This document shows, piece after piece, positions 1-7,072 of a stretch of DNA of 14,421 bases. Location: positions 20,874-35,294 of the forward strand of contig JAHZIE010000025.1 in the NCBI GenBank assembly GCA_019419895.1, read 5' to 3'. Below the pieces are notes generated by a model, which worked only from the letters and a program-made list of their open reading frames with translations, was not told where the DNA came from and did no database searches. This DNA is from Clostridiales bacterium. GTDB taxonomy: Bacteria > Bacillota > Clostridia > Oscillospirales > Acutalibacteraceae. Made by a program: the position numbers and the translations under genes. Numbering within the stretch: the stretch's first letter is position 1; each line of letters starts with the position of its first letter.

Positions 1-2
1 AT

Positions 3-212
3 AATCTGCCCGCGCCGGATAAAAAAGCCTCTCTTGATGAATATGACACTCTACCGACCTATTCCAATTACGATATTGAAATCCTTCATCCGGACTATGC
101 GCCTGTCCGGTATCATAATGTACAGGTATTTGATGGAAATAAATCTGTACAGCCGGTGGAAATGGTTCCCTTAGGAGAGAATTCTCCGTCGAGAAGGGAG
201 GAGCAGAAATGA
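3..212 (+). CDS. C-terminal fragment of a probable carboxypeptidase-regulatory-like (beta-sandwich) protein; 5' end outside window
   Basis: An open frame runs from the left edge (first complete codon at base 3) to a TGA at 210-212 and yields about 69 residues. The segment YDIEILHPDYAPVRYHNVQV followed by FDGNKSVQPVEM has the pattern of the last strands of CarboxypepD_reg-like/SpaA-type beta-sandwich domains (Y-x-V-x-x-x-GY-x-P, then x-V-x-V-x-x-G, then a hydrophobic strand). The tail is polar (ENSPSRREEQK). Its stop overlaps the ATG of the next gene as ATGA, so the two are translationally coupled. I recall clostridial relatives in which this type of domain is fused in front of the SpoIID-like/peptidoglycan-binding protein, so it is probably the partner of that gene. 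The domain call is tentative because only the C-terminus is visible. Confidence 0.6.
   Translation, partial: NLPAPDKKASLDEYDTLPTYSNYDIEILHPDYAPVRYHNVQVFDGNKSVQPVEMVPLGENSPSRREEQK
195..203 (+). promoter_or_regulatory. Strong ribosome-binding site inside the upstream coding frame
   Basis: AGGGAGGAG-type Shine-Dalgarno sequence lying 5 nt before the ATG at 209. It is embedded in the last codons of the upstream frame. It supports independent or coupled initiation at 209 rather than a sequencing frameshift in one long gene. Confidence 0.7.
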
Positions 213-1543
213 CACCCATTGTTCCGGAGTATATTACGGTACATCTAGGAGCGCCGGATGAATCGGCAAAAAATGTCCGTGTGCCTTTTATTGAGTATAT
301 AAAAAATGTAGCTTCCAGTGAAATTTATCCGACATGGCCCGAAAATGCCATCAGGGCCAATATTTTAGCTCAGATCACCTTTGCCCTTAACCGGATTTAC
401 ACCGAATGGTATCCAAGCCGCGGTTATGATTTTGATATTACCAACAATACTCAATACGATCAAAAATTTATAGAAAACAGAGATTTTTTCGATAATATTG
501 TGAGAATTGTGGATGATATCTTTAATGATTATGTGGTTAAGCAGGGGACAGTTTCCCCTTATTTTACACAATATTGCGATGGAGTGCGTACCACATGTGA
601 CGGCCTTTCCCAATGGGGAACGGTTGAGCTTGCCGAACAGGGGCTGTTACCCTACGAAATTCTCCAATATTACTATGGAGATGATATCAATATCGTTTTT
701 GATGCACCTGTTCAAGAAAATATCCCCTCTTATCCTGGCGTTCCTTTCCGTTTGGGAGACGCGGGGGAGGAAGTGCGGATCATTCAGCGGCAGCTTAACC
801 GGATTGGAGCTAATTATCCGGCCATCCCGAAAATATCAGAGATTGATGGCATTTTTGATAAAGAGACAGAGGATGCCGTGAAAAAGTTCCAGGAAATATT
901 TAACCTTACGGTGGACGGAATTGTAGGAAAATCCACTTGGTATAAGCTGAAATATATCTATAGCTCTGTAAAACGCCTGTCTGAATTATATTCGGAGGGA
1001 GTCACTTTTTCCGAGGCGGAACGTAAGTTTTCAAAGATTCTCAGAGAAGGCGATGTTGGGGAACAAGTGGCGATTATTCAATATTACCTTGCCGTTATTG
1101 GATTTTTCGACGATCAAATCCCAGTAGTTGCAGTGGATGGGCGTTTTGGTCCGGATACCAAAAACGCAGTTATTGCCTTTCAAAACAAATATGGACTTAC
1201 TCCGGATGGCATTGTGGGCCGGGAAACCTGGAATAAGCTCACAGAAGTCTATGGAAATACGACTGCCAATTTGCCGCAGCAGTATATAACAAAGAGTGAT
1301 GAAATATATCCCGGCCGTCTGCTTAGCTTGGGAATGGAAGGGGACGACGTTACCAGCCTGCAAAAGCTGCTGATGGTCTTAGCTGCCAAGGATCCGTCTG
1401 TTCCTCCTGTAGAGATGACAGGGATTTTTGATCAGGCGACAGAAAATGCCGTAAAAGAGATTCAGAGACGGGATAATATCACGGTCAATGGAGCGGTAGG
1501 TCCTTTGACTTGGCTCAGCATTGTTACGCAGGTAAATGAATAA
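209..1543 (+). CDS. SpoIID-like domain protein with three peptidoglycan-binding (PG_binding_1) repeats
   Basis: 444 aa. Residues about 25-165 resemble SpoIID/LytB: VPFIEYIKNVASSEIYPTWP aligns with the SpoIID segment that carries the catalytic glutamate (E38 is the candidate here), and the closing CDGLSQWGTVELAEQG then YEILQYYYG matches the SpoIID hallmark (C/M-SQWGA-x-x-A-x-G, then I-L-x-YYY). Three PG_binding_1 repeats follow at about 181-248, 278-345 and 370-437. Each has an LR-x-GD-like start, a V-DG-x-FD/G-x-x-T-x-x-A-V core and an end like DGIVG-x-x-TW. No signal peptide or TM segment is seen, so secretion would need another route, or the protein acts from the mother-cell side on spore peptidoglycan. 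SpoIID proteins are lytic transglycosylases of engulfment; whether this paralog is enzymatically active is inference. It is not SpoIID itself, which has an N-terminal anchor and no PG-binding repeats. A hairpin terminator follows. Confidence 0.85.
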   Translation: MTPIVPEYITVHLGAPDESAKNVRVPFIEYIKNVASSEIYPTWPENAIRANILAQITFALNRIYTEWYPSRGYDFDITNNTQYDQKFIENRDFFDNIVRIVDDIFNDYVVKQGTVSPYFTQYCDGVRTTCDGLSQWGTVELAEQGLLPYEILQYYYGDDINIVFDAPVQENIPSYPGVPFRLGDAGEEVRIIQRQLNRIGANYPAIPKISEIDGIFDKETEDAVKKFQEIFNLTVDGIVGKSTWYKLKYIYSSVKRLSELYSEGVTFSEAERKFSKILREGDVGEQVAIIQYYLAVIGFFDDQIPVVAVDGRFGPDTKNAVIAFQNKYGLTPDGIVGRETWNKLTEVYGNTTANLPQQYITKSDEIYPGRLLSLGMEGDDVTSLQKLLMVLAAKDPSVPPVEMTGIFDQATENAVKEIQRRDNITVNGAVGPLTWLSIVTQVNE

Positions 1544-1577
1544 AACAAGGTCATTAGCTTTGTTTCCTCTAAGAAAG

Positions 1578-1622
1578 AAAAAGGAATTCCCTTGAAATAA
1601 AAGCTCAAAGGAATTCCTTTTT
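1578..1622 (+). terminator. Long-stem intrinsic terminator, probably bidirectional
   Basis: Arms 1578-1595 and 1605-1622 form an 18-bp stem with one C-A mismatch, 9-nt loop, ending in TTTTT. The core AAGGAATTCC is itself palindromic. A-rich sequence before the 5' arm gives a T-rich tail on the opposite strand, so it can serve the convergent kinase transcript as well. Confidence 0.8.
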
Positions 1623-1825
1623 ATGCTTATACTGTATTTCAGAGAAAATATCTCTGGCCCACCAATGACTTGGCCATCGCAAACTTTATCTAGAACAGGA
1701 CAAGCCTCAGAAATGAAGATAACAGATTTTTATCTGCAGGTTCAGAGAAAATTCAACTGGTTATACATATTACTGGCAAAACGATGTCCTCTCGATTTCA
1801 AAATGCCATTTGTCAAGGCGTATGT
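1623..1825. other. Gene-free stretch between convergent transcripts
   Basis: About 200 nt with no convincing gene. The longest + frame here mostly runs antisense to the kinase. I see a 12-nt direct repeat (TTCAGAGAAAAT at 1638-1649 and 1741-1752) and a small hairpin (CAGAT-TTTT-ATCTG near 1720-1735). It is presumably the 3' untranslated region of the kinase transcript. Confidence 0.4.
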
Positions 1826-2353
1826 TCAAAAGCCTGGTATCTGCTTGAGAATCATGTCAATCATTTCTTCAGTCGTTCTTGTTCCATCGACGTGTATGAC
1901 AGAGCAACGCGCAGACTTCAGCCATTTTTCTATCGTATCCTCCGGTCGGGACTCAACAAAATCAAAGAAATTTTTTTCCTTCTCATATAAATCTCCTCCT
2001 GGCATCATCCTGCTGCCGAATTTCTGAAAAGAGCGTTTTTTTACTCGTTGTATCCGGATATCTTTCGGTACATGGAGCCATATGGCATAATGAAATTGAG
2101 AAATAATATTTTTGCAGTAATCACCTTTGACAGAGGCAAACACAAAATTTCCATGTGTCTGAATTTCAGCTGCAAGAAGCTTTTCTGCCTCTTCATGGGT
2201 ACGCGGGGAGGAATAAAGATAATTGGGATCGTTTTTAGGAAAATAGAGATCCTCATTGTCAATAAAATAAAAGCTTAGTTTTTTGGCAAGGGCTTTTCCC
2301 AATGTGCTCTTTCCCGCACCGTTCAGGCCGCAGACAATAATGCCGTTCCCCAT
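1826..2353 (-). CDS. Small P-loop kinase/ATPase (AAA_18/shikimate-kinase-like), substrate unknown
   Basis: 175 aa from the chosen ATG. The N-terminus MGNGIIVCGLNGAGKSTLGKALA carries a Walker A motif (GLNGAGKST) right after the first beta strand, then FIDNEDLYFPKNDPNY, as in small nucleotide/shikimate-type kinases. A basic segment RIQRVKKRSFQKFGSRM looks like a LID region, and HVDGTRTTEEMIDMIL is the usual C-terminal strand-helix. An in-frame ATG four codons upstream (2363-2365) is possible, but the GGAGG between the two ATGs lies 5 nt before the second, so 2353 is the better start. It lies 60 bp downstream of galM on the same strand, probably in one transcript. The phosphoryl acceptor cannot be deduced; a link to sugar metabolism is only suggested by position. 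Confidence 0.8.
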   Translation of the reverse strand: MGNGIIVCGLNGAGKSTLGKALAKKLSFYFIDNEDLYFPKNDPNYLYSSPRTHEEAEKLLAAEIQTHGNFVFASVKGDYCKNIISQFHYAIWLHVPKDIRIQRVKKRSFQKFGSRMMPGGDLYEKEKNFFDFVESRPEDTIEKWLKSARCSVIHVDGTRTTEEMIDMILKQIPGF

Positions 2354-2377
2354 AAAATCCTCCATTTTACTTGATTT

Positions 2378-2413
2378 ACCACATATAAGGCAATCAGTAT
2401 TGATTTATGTGGT
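2378..2413 (-). repeat. Intercistronic stem-loop at the galM stop codon
   Basis: Outer arms 2378-2385 (ACCACATA) and 2406-2413 (TATGTGGT) pair perfectly, and inner arms 2392-2396 and 2401-2405 (AATCA/TGATT) pair around a GTAT loop, with a bulge of about 6 nt. It abuts the galM stop (TAA, 2414-2416) and lies before the kinase RBS. It has no T-tail, so it is more likely an mRNA processing/stability element than a terminator. Confidence 0.4.
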
Positions 2414-3472
2414 TTATCTGACTGAGAACTGATAAATAGTGGTATAGTCATAAACCTCTCCCGGCTTTAATTCACAGGAGGGGAAATTAGAGTGGTTGGG
2501 ACTGTCAGGATAATGCTGTGTTTCCAGGCAAAGGGCGTGTCTTGGCTTTTGAGGCACACCACCTTTAAAAGGATGGGGATCGTTCATCATATTAGCAGCA
2601 TAGAACTGGAGGGCAGGTTGGTTGGTAAAAACCTCCATAACACGACCGCTCACCGGATCAAATACCTCGGCGGCTTTCTCTGTCTTTCCATGATTCTCCA
2701 ATACAAAGTTATGATCATACCCGCCGCCGAAACAGATCTGTTCATTCTCTGCGTCAATGCCGTCCCCGATGACTGTCAGAGAAGTTAGATCAAAAGGAGT
2801 TCCCTCTACGGAAAGGAGCCGTCCGGTTGGAATGCAATGGGCATCCACCTCAGTTATCTGGCGGCTGTTAATTTGAATCTGTTGGTGAAGAATGTCCCCG
2901 GAATCATATCCTCCAAGATTGAAATAGGTATGATTGGTAAGGTTCAAAATGGTGTCCTTATCAGTGACAGCCTTATAGCGGATACACAGGGCGTTTTCAT
3001 TCGTCAGGGTGTAGGTGACGGTAACCTTCAGCGTGCCCGGATATCCCTCTTCACCATCAGGGCTGACACAACTGAGGATAAGGGAGGGGATGTCATTTTC
3101 CTCCTGCAGTTCCACCTGCCAGATTTTCTGGTTGAAGCCGGAATTTCCGCCATGTAGATGGGTGATTCCATTTTCATTTTTTGCCAGAATATACTCTTTG
3201 CCATGGAGAATGAAACGCCCATCGTGAATCCGGTTTCCGAAACGTCCAATCAAAGCCCCCTGGTATCCACCTGCTTCCAGATAAGTCTGAGGGGAATCGT
3301 AACCGCAGACAATATCAGACAGGACGCCGTTACGGTCAGGCATTGCCAACTGGAGGATGGTTCCACCCAAATCCATAATTTTCACATAAGCGCCGGACTG
3401 ATTGGACAAGGTATAGGCACAGACCTCTCTGCCGTCTTTCAATGTTCCAAATACCGATTTTTTTGTTGACAT
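2414..3472 (-). CDS. galM: Aldose 1-epimerase (galactose mutarotase)
   Basis: 352 aa, full family length. It interconverts the alpha and beta anomers of galactose/glucose in the cytoplasm, feeding the Leloir pathway. Visible motifs: GRFGNRIHDGRF (about 76-87, sugar-binding Arg R81), HLHGG (H107), NLTNHTYFNLGG (178-188, catalytic acid H181), GGYDHNF (250-256, D253) and CLETQHYPDSPNHSNFPS (315-332, catalytic base E317). These fit the His/His/Asp/Glu set of GalM. The start ATG is preceded by a GGGGA ribosome-binding site 7 nt away, and a good promoter lies at 3534-3562. It is the first gene of a probable two-gene unit with the small kinase. No galK or galT is seen in the window. Confidence 0.95.
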   Translation of the reverse strand: MSTKKSVFGTLKDGREVCAYTLSNQSGAYVKIMDLGGTILQLAMPDRNGVLSDIVCGYDSPQTYLEAGGYQGALIGRFGNRIHDGRFILHGKEYILAKNENGITHLHGGNSGFNQKIWQVELQEENDIPSLILSCVSPDGEEGYPGTLKVTVTYTLTNENALCIRYKAVTDKDTILNLTNHTYFNLGGYDSGDILHQQIQINSRQITEVDAHCIPTGRLLSVEGTPFDLTSLTVIGDGIDAENEQICFGGGYDHNFVLENHGKTEKAAEVFDPVSGRVMEVFTNQPALQFYAANMMNDPHPFKGGVPQKPRHALCLETQHYPDSPNHSNFPSCELKPGEVYDYTTIYQFSVR

Positions 3473-3502
3473 AATCTATCCCCGCTTTCAAAATAATAAT
3501 CC

Positions 3503-3522
3503 CAGTGGCGGTACTTCCGCTG
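3503..3522. promoter_or_regulatory. Imperfect dyad in the galM 5' untranslated region
   Basis: A 20-bp segment with CAG at one end and CTG at the other, centred on GTAC, is symmetric at 14 of 20 positions. It lies between the galM -10 (3534-3539) and the start codon, where an operator would block transcription or an RNA hairpin could form. It does not match the catabolite-response (cre) consensus. Confidence 0.35.
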
Positions 3523-3533
3523 CTTAAATAAAA

Positions 3534-3562
3534 ATACTATCATAAAATTCCTTTTCTTTCAA
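3534..3562 (-). promoter_or_regulatory. galM promoter (sigma-A type, extended -10)
   Basis: Read on the - strand: TTGAAA (3557-3562), 17-nt spacer, TAGTAT (3534-3539), with an extended -10 TGA directly before it. Predicted start of transcription is near 3527, giving a leader of about 55 nt. Confidence 0.7.
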
Positions 3563-3600
3563 TGAAAATCATAAGAAAGAAAAAGCTTTTTAGTGGGACA

Positions 3601-3630
3601 TTGATTTTCTGCCCGTTTCCATGATAAAAT
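3601..3630 (+). promoter_or_regulatory. Thioesterase promoter (extended -10)
   Basis: TTGATT (3601-3606), 18-nt spacer, TAAAAT (3625-3630), with TG at 3622-3623 as an extended -10. Divergent from the galM promoter with about 40 bp between the two -35 boxes. Confidence 0.65.
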
Positions 3631-3698
3631 AAATATAAAAAGTTGGCAGAATTGATATCCTTAAATGTGAAAATCTCAGAAAAGGAGAACAACAAACA

Positions 3699-4178
3699 AT
3701 GGAGGAACTAAAAAAGAAAAGAGTATCTGACTCACGCACCGAACATGTGGAAATGATACTTTTTCAGCATATTAACGGGTTTAAGCGGTTGTTTGGCGGC
3801 CAGCTGATGGCCTGGATCGATATGGTGGGCGGCGTCACAGCCCGGCGCCACGCGGGAGGGGAGGTCACCACAGTTGCGGTGGACAACCTTGTGTTTTCCG
3901 AGCCGGTCACAGTCAACAGCACCATTGTATTAATCGGGGAGGTTACTTTTACTGGTCGGACGTCAATGGAGGTCCGTGTCGATACCTATGAAGAAACTAT
4001 GTCGGGGGAAAGGAAACGCGTGAACCGCGCTTATTTGGTTTTTGTCGCAATGGGAGAGGATCAGCGGCCAGTTCCTGTTCCAGGACTGATTCTTGAGACG
4101 GAGGAACAAAAGCGTGAATTTGAAAATGGCGAAATCCGTCAGCAGCTGAGAAAAAGCCGCCGTCAAAAGGGAATTTAG
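3699..4178 (+). CDS. Acyl-CoA thioesterase, hotdog fold (YciA/YkhA type)
   Basis: 159 aa, typical for the single-domain hotdog acyl-CoA hydrolases, which cleave acyl-CoA to free acid and CoA in the cytoplasm. The hallmark is INGFKRLFGGQLMAWIDMVG (residues 25-44): N26, the GG pair G33-G34, and the helix carrying D41, followed by VDNLVFSEPV (61-70). This matches the N-x-x-G-x-(L/M)-x-GG-x-L-(L/M)-x-W-(I/M)-D signature of the family. The C-terminus is a charged tail. The ATG has an AAAGGAG ribosome-binding site 11 nt upstream, slightly far. It has its own promoter and appears monocistronic. Substrate chain length cannot be read from sequence. Confidence 0.9.
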   Translation: MEELKKKRVSDSRTEHVEMILFQHINGFKRLFGGQLMAWIDMVGGVTARRHAGGEVTTVAVDNLVFSEPVTVNSTIVLIGEVTFTGRTSMEVRVDTYEETMSGERKRVNRAYLVFVAMGEDQRPVPVPGLILETEEQKREFENGEIRQQLRKSRRQKGI

Positions 4179-4197
4179 AATTTCAAGATAACGTCGA

Positions 4198-4226
4198 TTG
4201 CTAAGAAAATGTGATTTTCAAAGCAA
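4198..4226. promoter_or_regulatory. 29-bp dyad between the thioesterase gene and the valS promoter
   Basis: TTGCT-AA-GAAAAT-GTG-ATTTTC-AA-AGCAA: outer 5-bp and inner 6-bp arms are perfectly complementary, separated only by AA/AA on both sides. There is no T-run after it, so it is a poor intrinsic terminator. It could be the end-of-transcript hairpin of the thioesterase gene or an operator upstream of valS. Confidence 0.4.
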
Positions 4227-4229
4227 CGC

Positions 4230-4246
4230 TATTTCCCTGGGGAATA
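4230..4246. promoter_or_regulatory. 17-bp dyad abutting the valS -35 box
   Basis: TATT-T-CCC-T-GGG-G-AATA; arms TATT/AATA and CCC/GGG are symmetric around 4238. It ends one base before the -35 hexamer at 4247, an operator or activator position. Confidence 0.35.
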
Positions 4247-4275
4247 TTGACAAACCCTCTATTCAATGAGATAAT
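4247..4275 (+). promoter_or_regulatory. valS promoter, near-consensus with extended -10
   Basis: TTGACA (4247-4252), 17-nt spacer, GATAAT (4270-4275) preceded by TG at 4267-4268. The -35 is perfect, the -10 has one mismatch, and the extended -10 is present. Transcription should start near 4282, leaving a leader of about 75 nt. Confidence 0.8.
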
Positions 4276-4292
4276 TAATAATTATGACCTTT

Positions 4293-4326
4293 CAATCAAG
4301 GCATCCGGCGGACAATGCCTTGATTG
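4293..4326 (+). promoter_or_regulatory. 12-bp perfect hairpin in the valS leader
   Basis: Arms 4293-4304 (CAATCAAGGCAT) and 4315-4326 (ATGCCTTGATTG) pair perfectly around a 10-nt loop (CCGGCGGACA). No T-run follows, so it is not an intrinsic terminator, and the T-box consensus AGGGTGGNACCGCG is absent. It sits near the predicted 5' end of the mRNA, 30 nt before the start codon, and may affect stability or bind a regulator. Confidence 0.5.
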
Positions 4327-4356
4327 CGGGAAAACCTTTGGCAGGAGGAAAACAAA

Positions 4357-6981
4357 ATGAGCAGGGAGCTTGCAAAAATCTATGATCCACAGGAAGTAGA
4401 GGATCGGATTTATGACTTTTGGCTCTCCGGGGGATATTTCCATGCGGAAGTGGATCCGGAGAAAAAACCATATACGATTGTAATTCCGCCCCCAAATATT
4501 ACAGGACAGCTTCATATGGGACATGCTCTGGATGAGACGCTGCAGGATATTTTGATCCGTTGGAGAAGAATGCAGGGCTACAGCGCCCTTTGGCTGCCGG
4601 GAACTGACCACGCTTCTATCGCAACAGAAGCAAAAATTGTGGAAGCGATGCGGCAGGAAGGGCTCACCAAAGAAGACATTGGCAGGGAGGCCTTTTTAAA
4701 GCGCGCCTGGGAATGGAAGGAAAAATACGGCGGCCGTATTATTGAGCAGCTGAAGAAGCTGGGCGCCTCCTGCGATTGGGAACGGGAACGCTTTACCATG
4801 GATGAGGGATGCAGTCATGCGGTGAATGAGGTTTTTGTCCATTTATATAATAAAGGACTTATTTACCGTGGTGAACGTATCATTAACTGGTGCCCTAAAT
4901 GTGGAACCTCCATTTCCGATGCGGAGGTGGAATTTACCGAGCAAAACGGGAATTTCTGGCATCTGAGATATCCTTTATCTGATGGCACCGGCTTTTTGGA
5001 GCTGGCAACCACGCGTCCGGAAACGCTCTTGGGCGATACGGCCGTTGCGGTTCATCCGGAGGATGAGCGTTATCAGAACTATATTGGCAAAATGGTTCGG
5101 CTTCCCCTTTGTGACAGAGACATTCCGGTGATTGCCGATTCCTATGTGGAACGTGATTTTGGAACAGGTGTGGTGAAAATTACGCCTGCTCACGATCCCA
5201 ACGATTTTGAGGTTGGTCTGCGTCATTCCCTGCCTGTGATTAATGTGATGACAGACGAGGCCATTATCAATGAAAACGGCGGGAAATACTGCGGGATGGA
5301 TCGTTACGAGGCGAGAAAGGCCATTGTAAAGGATCTGGAAGCCGGCGGTTATCTGGTGAAGGTGGAGCCTATCCGTCACAATGTAGGAACCTGCTACCGT
5401 TGTCATGAGACAGTAGAGCCCCGCGTTTCTAAACAATGGTTTGTGAAAATGGAGCCTTTAGCAAGGCCGGCGATCGCCGCTGTGCGCAATGGAGAGACAA
5501 AAATAATTCCTGAGCGGTTTGAAAAAATTTATTATAATTGGATGGAAAATATCAAGGACTGGTGTATTTCACGCCAGCTGTGGTGGGGCCATCAGATTCC
5601 CGCTTGGTATTGCAAGGAATGCGGCGAGGTTATCGTTGCGAAGGAAGAACCTCATGAATGTCCCAAATGCCATTCCGGCAGCCTGAAACGGGATGAAGAT
5701 ACCCTTGATACTTGGTTTTCTTCCGCCCTTTGGCCTTTCTCTACCCTTGGATGGCCGGACAAAACACCGGAATTGGACTATTTCTATCCAACCAATACTC
5801 TGGTGACCGGTTACGACATTATTTTCTTCTGGGTCGCGCGGATGATTTTCTCGGCACTGGAGCAGACAGGGGAAGTTCCATTCAAAACCGTCCTCCTCCA
5901 CGGTATTGTCCGTGATGCTAATGGTCTGAAAATGTCGAAATCCTTGGGAAACGGAATTGATCCCCTTGAGATTATTGACAAATACGGCGCTGACGCCCTC
6001 CGTTTCACTCTTGCAACCGGTAACAGTCCGGGAAATGATATGCGTTTTTCCGATGAAAAGGTAGAAGCTAGCCGGAATTTCGCTAATAAAATTTGGAATG
6101 CCGCACGTTTCATTCTGATGAATATTGATGGCAAAGACGTGCCCAATCGGTTGCCGGAGGAGCTTTCCCTGACGGATAAATGGATTGTAGATTCCTTTAA
6201 TTCCTTAACCGGTCAGGTGACAGAAAACCTGGAACGCTTTGAATTGGGTATTGCGGTTCAAAAGCTTTATGATTTTATCTGGGATCAATTCTGCGATTGG
6301 TACATTGAATTGGCAAAGATTTCCCTCCAGGGAGCTGACAGTGTTATCGCGCAGAATACCCGACAGGTGCTTGTTTGGGTCATGTCAAATACCCTCAAGC
6401 TTCTCCATCCCTTTATGCCTTATATTACCGAGGAAATCTGGCAGACGCTTCCCCATGAGGGCGAGGCGCTGATTGTTTCCAAGTGGCCGGAATATGATGA
6501 TGGCCTAGTCTTTGAAGCGGAAAGAACGGAAATGCGGCGTGCGATGGATGCCATTCGCGCTGTACGAGTCCGCCGCAACGAAATGAACGTTCCTCCCTCA
6601 AAGAAGGCAAGCCTTTTTATCGCAACTGCGTATGAAGATACCTTCCGGAAAACGCTGCCATTTATCACCCGTCTTGCCTATGCGGCTGAAGTGTCTATTG
6701 GAGAAAGCTTTGATCTTCCCGATGCTGTCAATATTGTCACCAATGACGCAAGGATTTATATACCTATGGACGAATTGGTGGATAAAGCGGCTGAGAGGGC
6801 AAGGCTGAACAGAGAACTTGACGCGGCGCGGAAACAGCTTAGCCAGGCGCAGGCAAAACTGAATAATCCCGGATTTACGGGAAAGGCCCCCGCAAATGTT
6901 GTAGAGGGTGTCCGTCAGAACGCAGCTAAGCTGCAGGAGCGCATTGGTATGATTGAAGAAAGCTTAAAGACTATGAAATAG
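4357..6981 (+). CDS. valS: Valyl-tRNA synthetase
   Basis: 874 aa, normal length. This class Ia synthetase charges tRNA-Val with valine and hydrolyses misacylated Thr-tRNA-Val through its CP1 editing domain. Visible: PPPNITGQLHMGHALD with the HIGH-type signature HMGH at 53-56; KMSKS at 525-529; editing-domain segments TTRPETLLGDTAVAVHPEDERY and ITPAHDPNDFEVG. Four CxxC pairs (C179/C182, C346/C349, C419/C422, C435/C438) fit the zinc-knuckle form of the enzyme. An anticodon-binding region follows, then a C-terminal coiled coil from about 808 (AERARLNRELDAARKQLSQA onward) that contacts the tRNA. The ATG at 4357 is chosen over an in-frame TTG at 4324 because AGGAGG lies 8 nt before it and the TTG falls in the leader hairpin. 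It has its own promoter and terminator, and no T-box. Confidence 0.98.
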   Translation: MSRELAKIYDPQEVEDRIYDFWLSGGYFHAEVDPEKKPYTIVIPPPNITGQLHMGHALDETLQDILIRWRRMQGYSALWLPGTDHASIATEAKIVEAMRQEGLTKEDIGREAFLKRAWEWKEKYGGRIIEQLKKLGASCDWERERFTMDEGCSHAVNEVFVHLYNKGLIYRGERIINWCPKCGTSISDAEVEFTEQNGNFWHLRYPLSDGTGFLELATTRPETLLGDTAVAVHPEDERYQNYIGKMVRLPLCDRDIPVIADSYVERDFGTGVVKITPAHDPNDFEVGLRHSLPVINVMTDEAIINENGGKYCGMDRYEARKAIVKDLEAGGYLVKVEPIRHNVGTCYRCHETVEPRVSKQWFVKMEPLARPAIAAVRNGETKIIPERFEKIYYNWMENIKDWCISRQLWWGHQIPAWYCKECGEVIVAKEEPHECPKCHSGSLKRDEDTLDTWFSSALWPFSTLGWPDKTPELDYFYPTNTLVTGYDIIFFWVARMIFSALEQTGEVPFKTVLLHGIVRDANGLKMSKSLGNGIDPLEIIDKYGADALRFTLATGNSPGNDMRFSDEKVEASRNFANKIWNAARFILMNIDGKDVPNRLPEELSLTDKWIVDSFNSLTGQVTENLERFELGIAVQKLYDFIWDQFCDWYIELAKISLQGADSVIAQNTRQVLVWVMSNTLKLLHPFMPYITEEIWQTLPHEGEALIVSKWPEYDDGLVFEAERTEMRRAMDAIRAVRVRRNEMNVPPSKKASLFIATAYEDTFRKTLPFITRLAYAAEVSIGESFDLPDAVNIVTNDARIYIPMDELVDKAAERARLNRELDAARKQLSQAQAKLNNPGFTGKAPANVVEGVRQNAAKLQERIGMIEESLKTMK

Positions 6982-6992
6982 TTTTTTCTTTG

Positions 6993-7035
6993 CCCCGGAT
7001 GTTTCTCATGACAGGGAAATGTCTGGGGTTTTCTT
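6993..7035 (+). terminator. valS intrinsic terminator
   Basis: CCCCGGATGTTTC (6993-7005) pairs with GAAATGTCTGGGG (7016-7028) as a 13-bp stem with three G-T wobbles and a 10-nt loop, followed by TTTTCTTTC. It begins 11 nt after the valS stop. Confidence 0.8.
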
Positions 7036-7049
7036 TCATTGATTTCGGA

Positions 7050-7072
7050 AACCACCAGCTCTGCCGGTGGTT
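7050..7072. repeat. Hairpin resembling an IS200/IS605 end
   Basis: AACCACC-A-GC-TCT-GC-C-GGTGGTT: a 7-bp stem, one mismatch, 2 bp, and a 3-nt loop. Short imperfect palindromes with CCACC-AGC-…-GC-GGTGG arms are typical of the subterminal hairpins of IS200/IS605 elements and their non-autonomous relatives. No tnpA or tnpB frame is found nearby, so at most this is a remnant or a PATE-like element. Confidence 0.35.

Noticed and set aside
1623..2027. 134-codon + strand frame
   Set aside because: More than half is antisense to the kinase gene, it has no RBS, and the composition resembles no protein family.
4179..4356. T-box riboswitch before valS
   Set aside because: The region is too short and lacks AGGGTGGNACCGCG and an antiterminator/terminator pair.
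4324..4356. TTG start extending ValRS by 11 residues
   Set aside because: The TTG lies in the leader hairpin with no RBS, while AGGAGG precedes the ATG at 4357.
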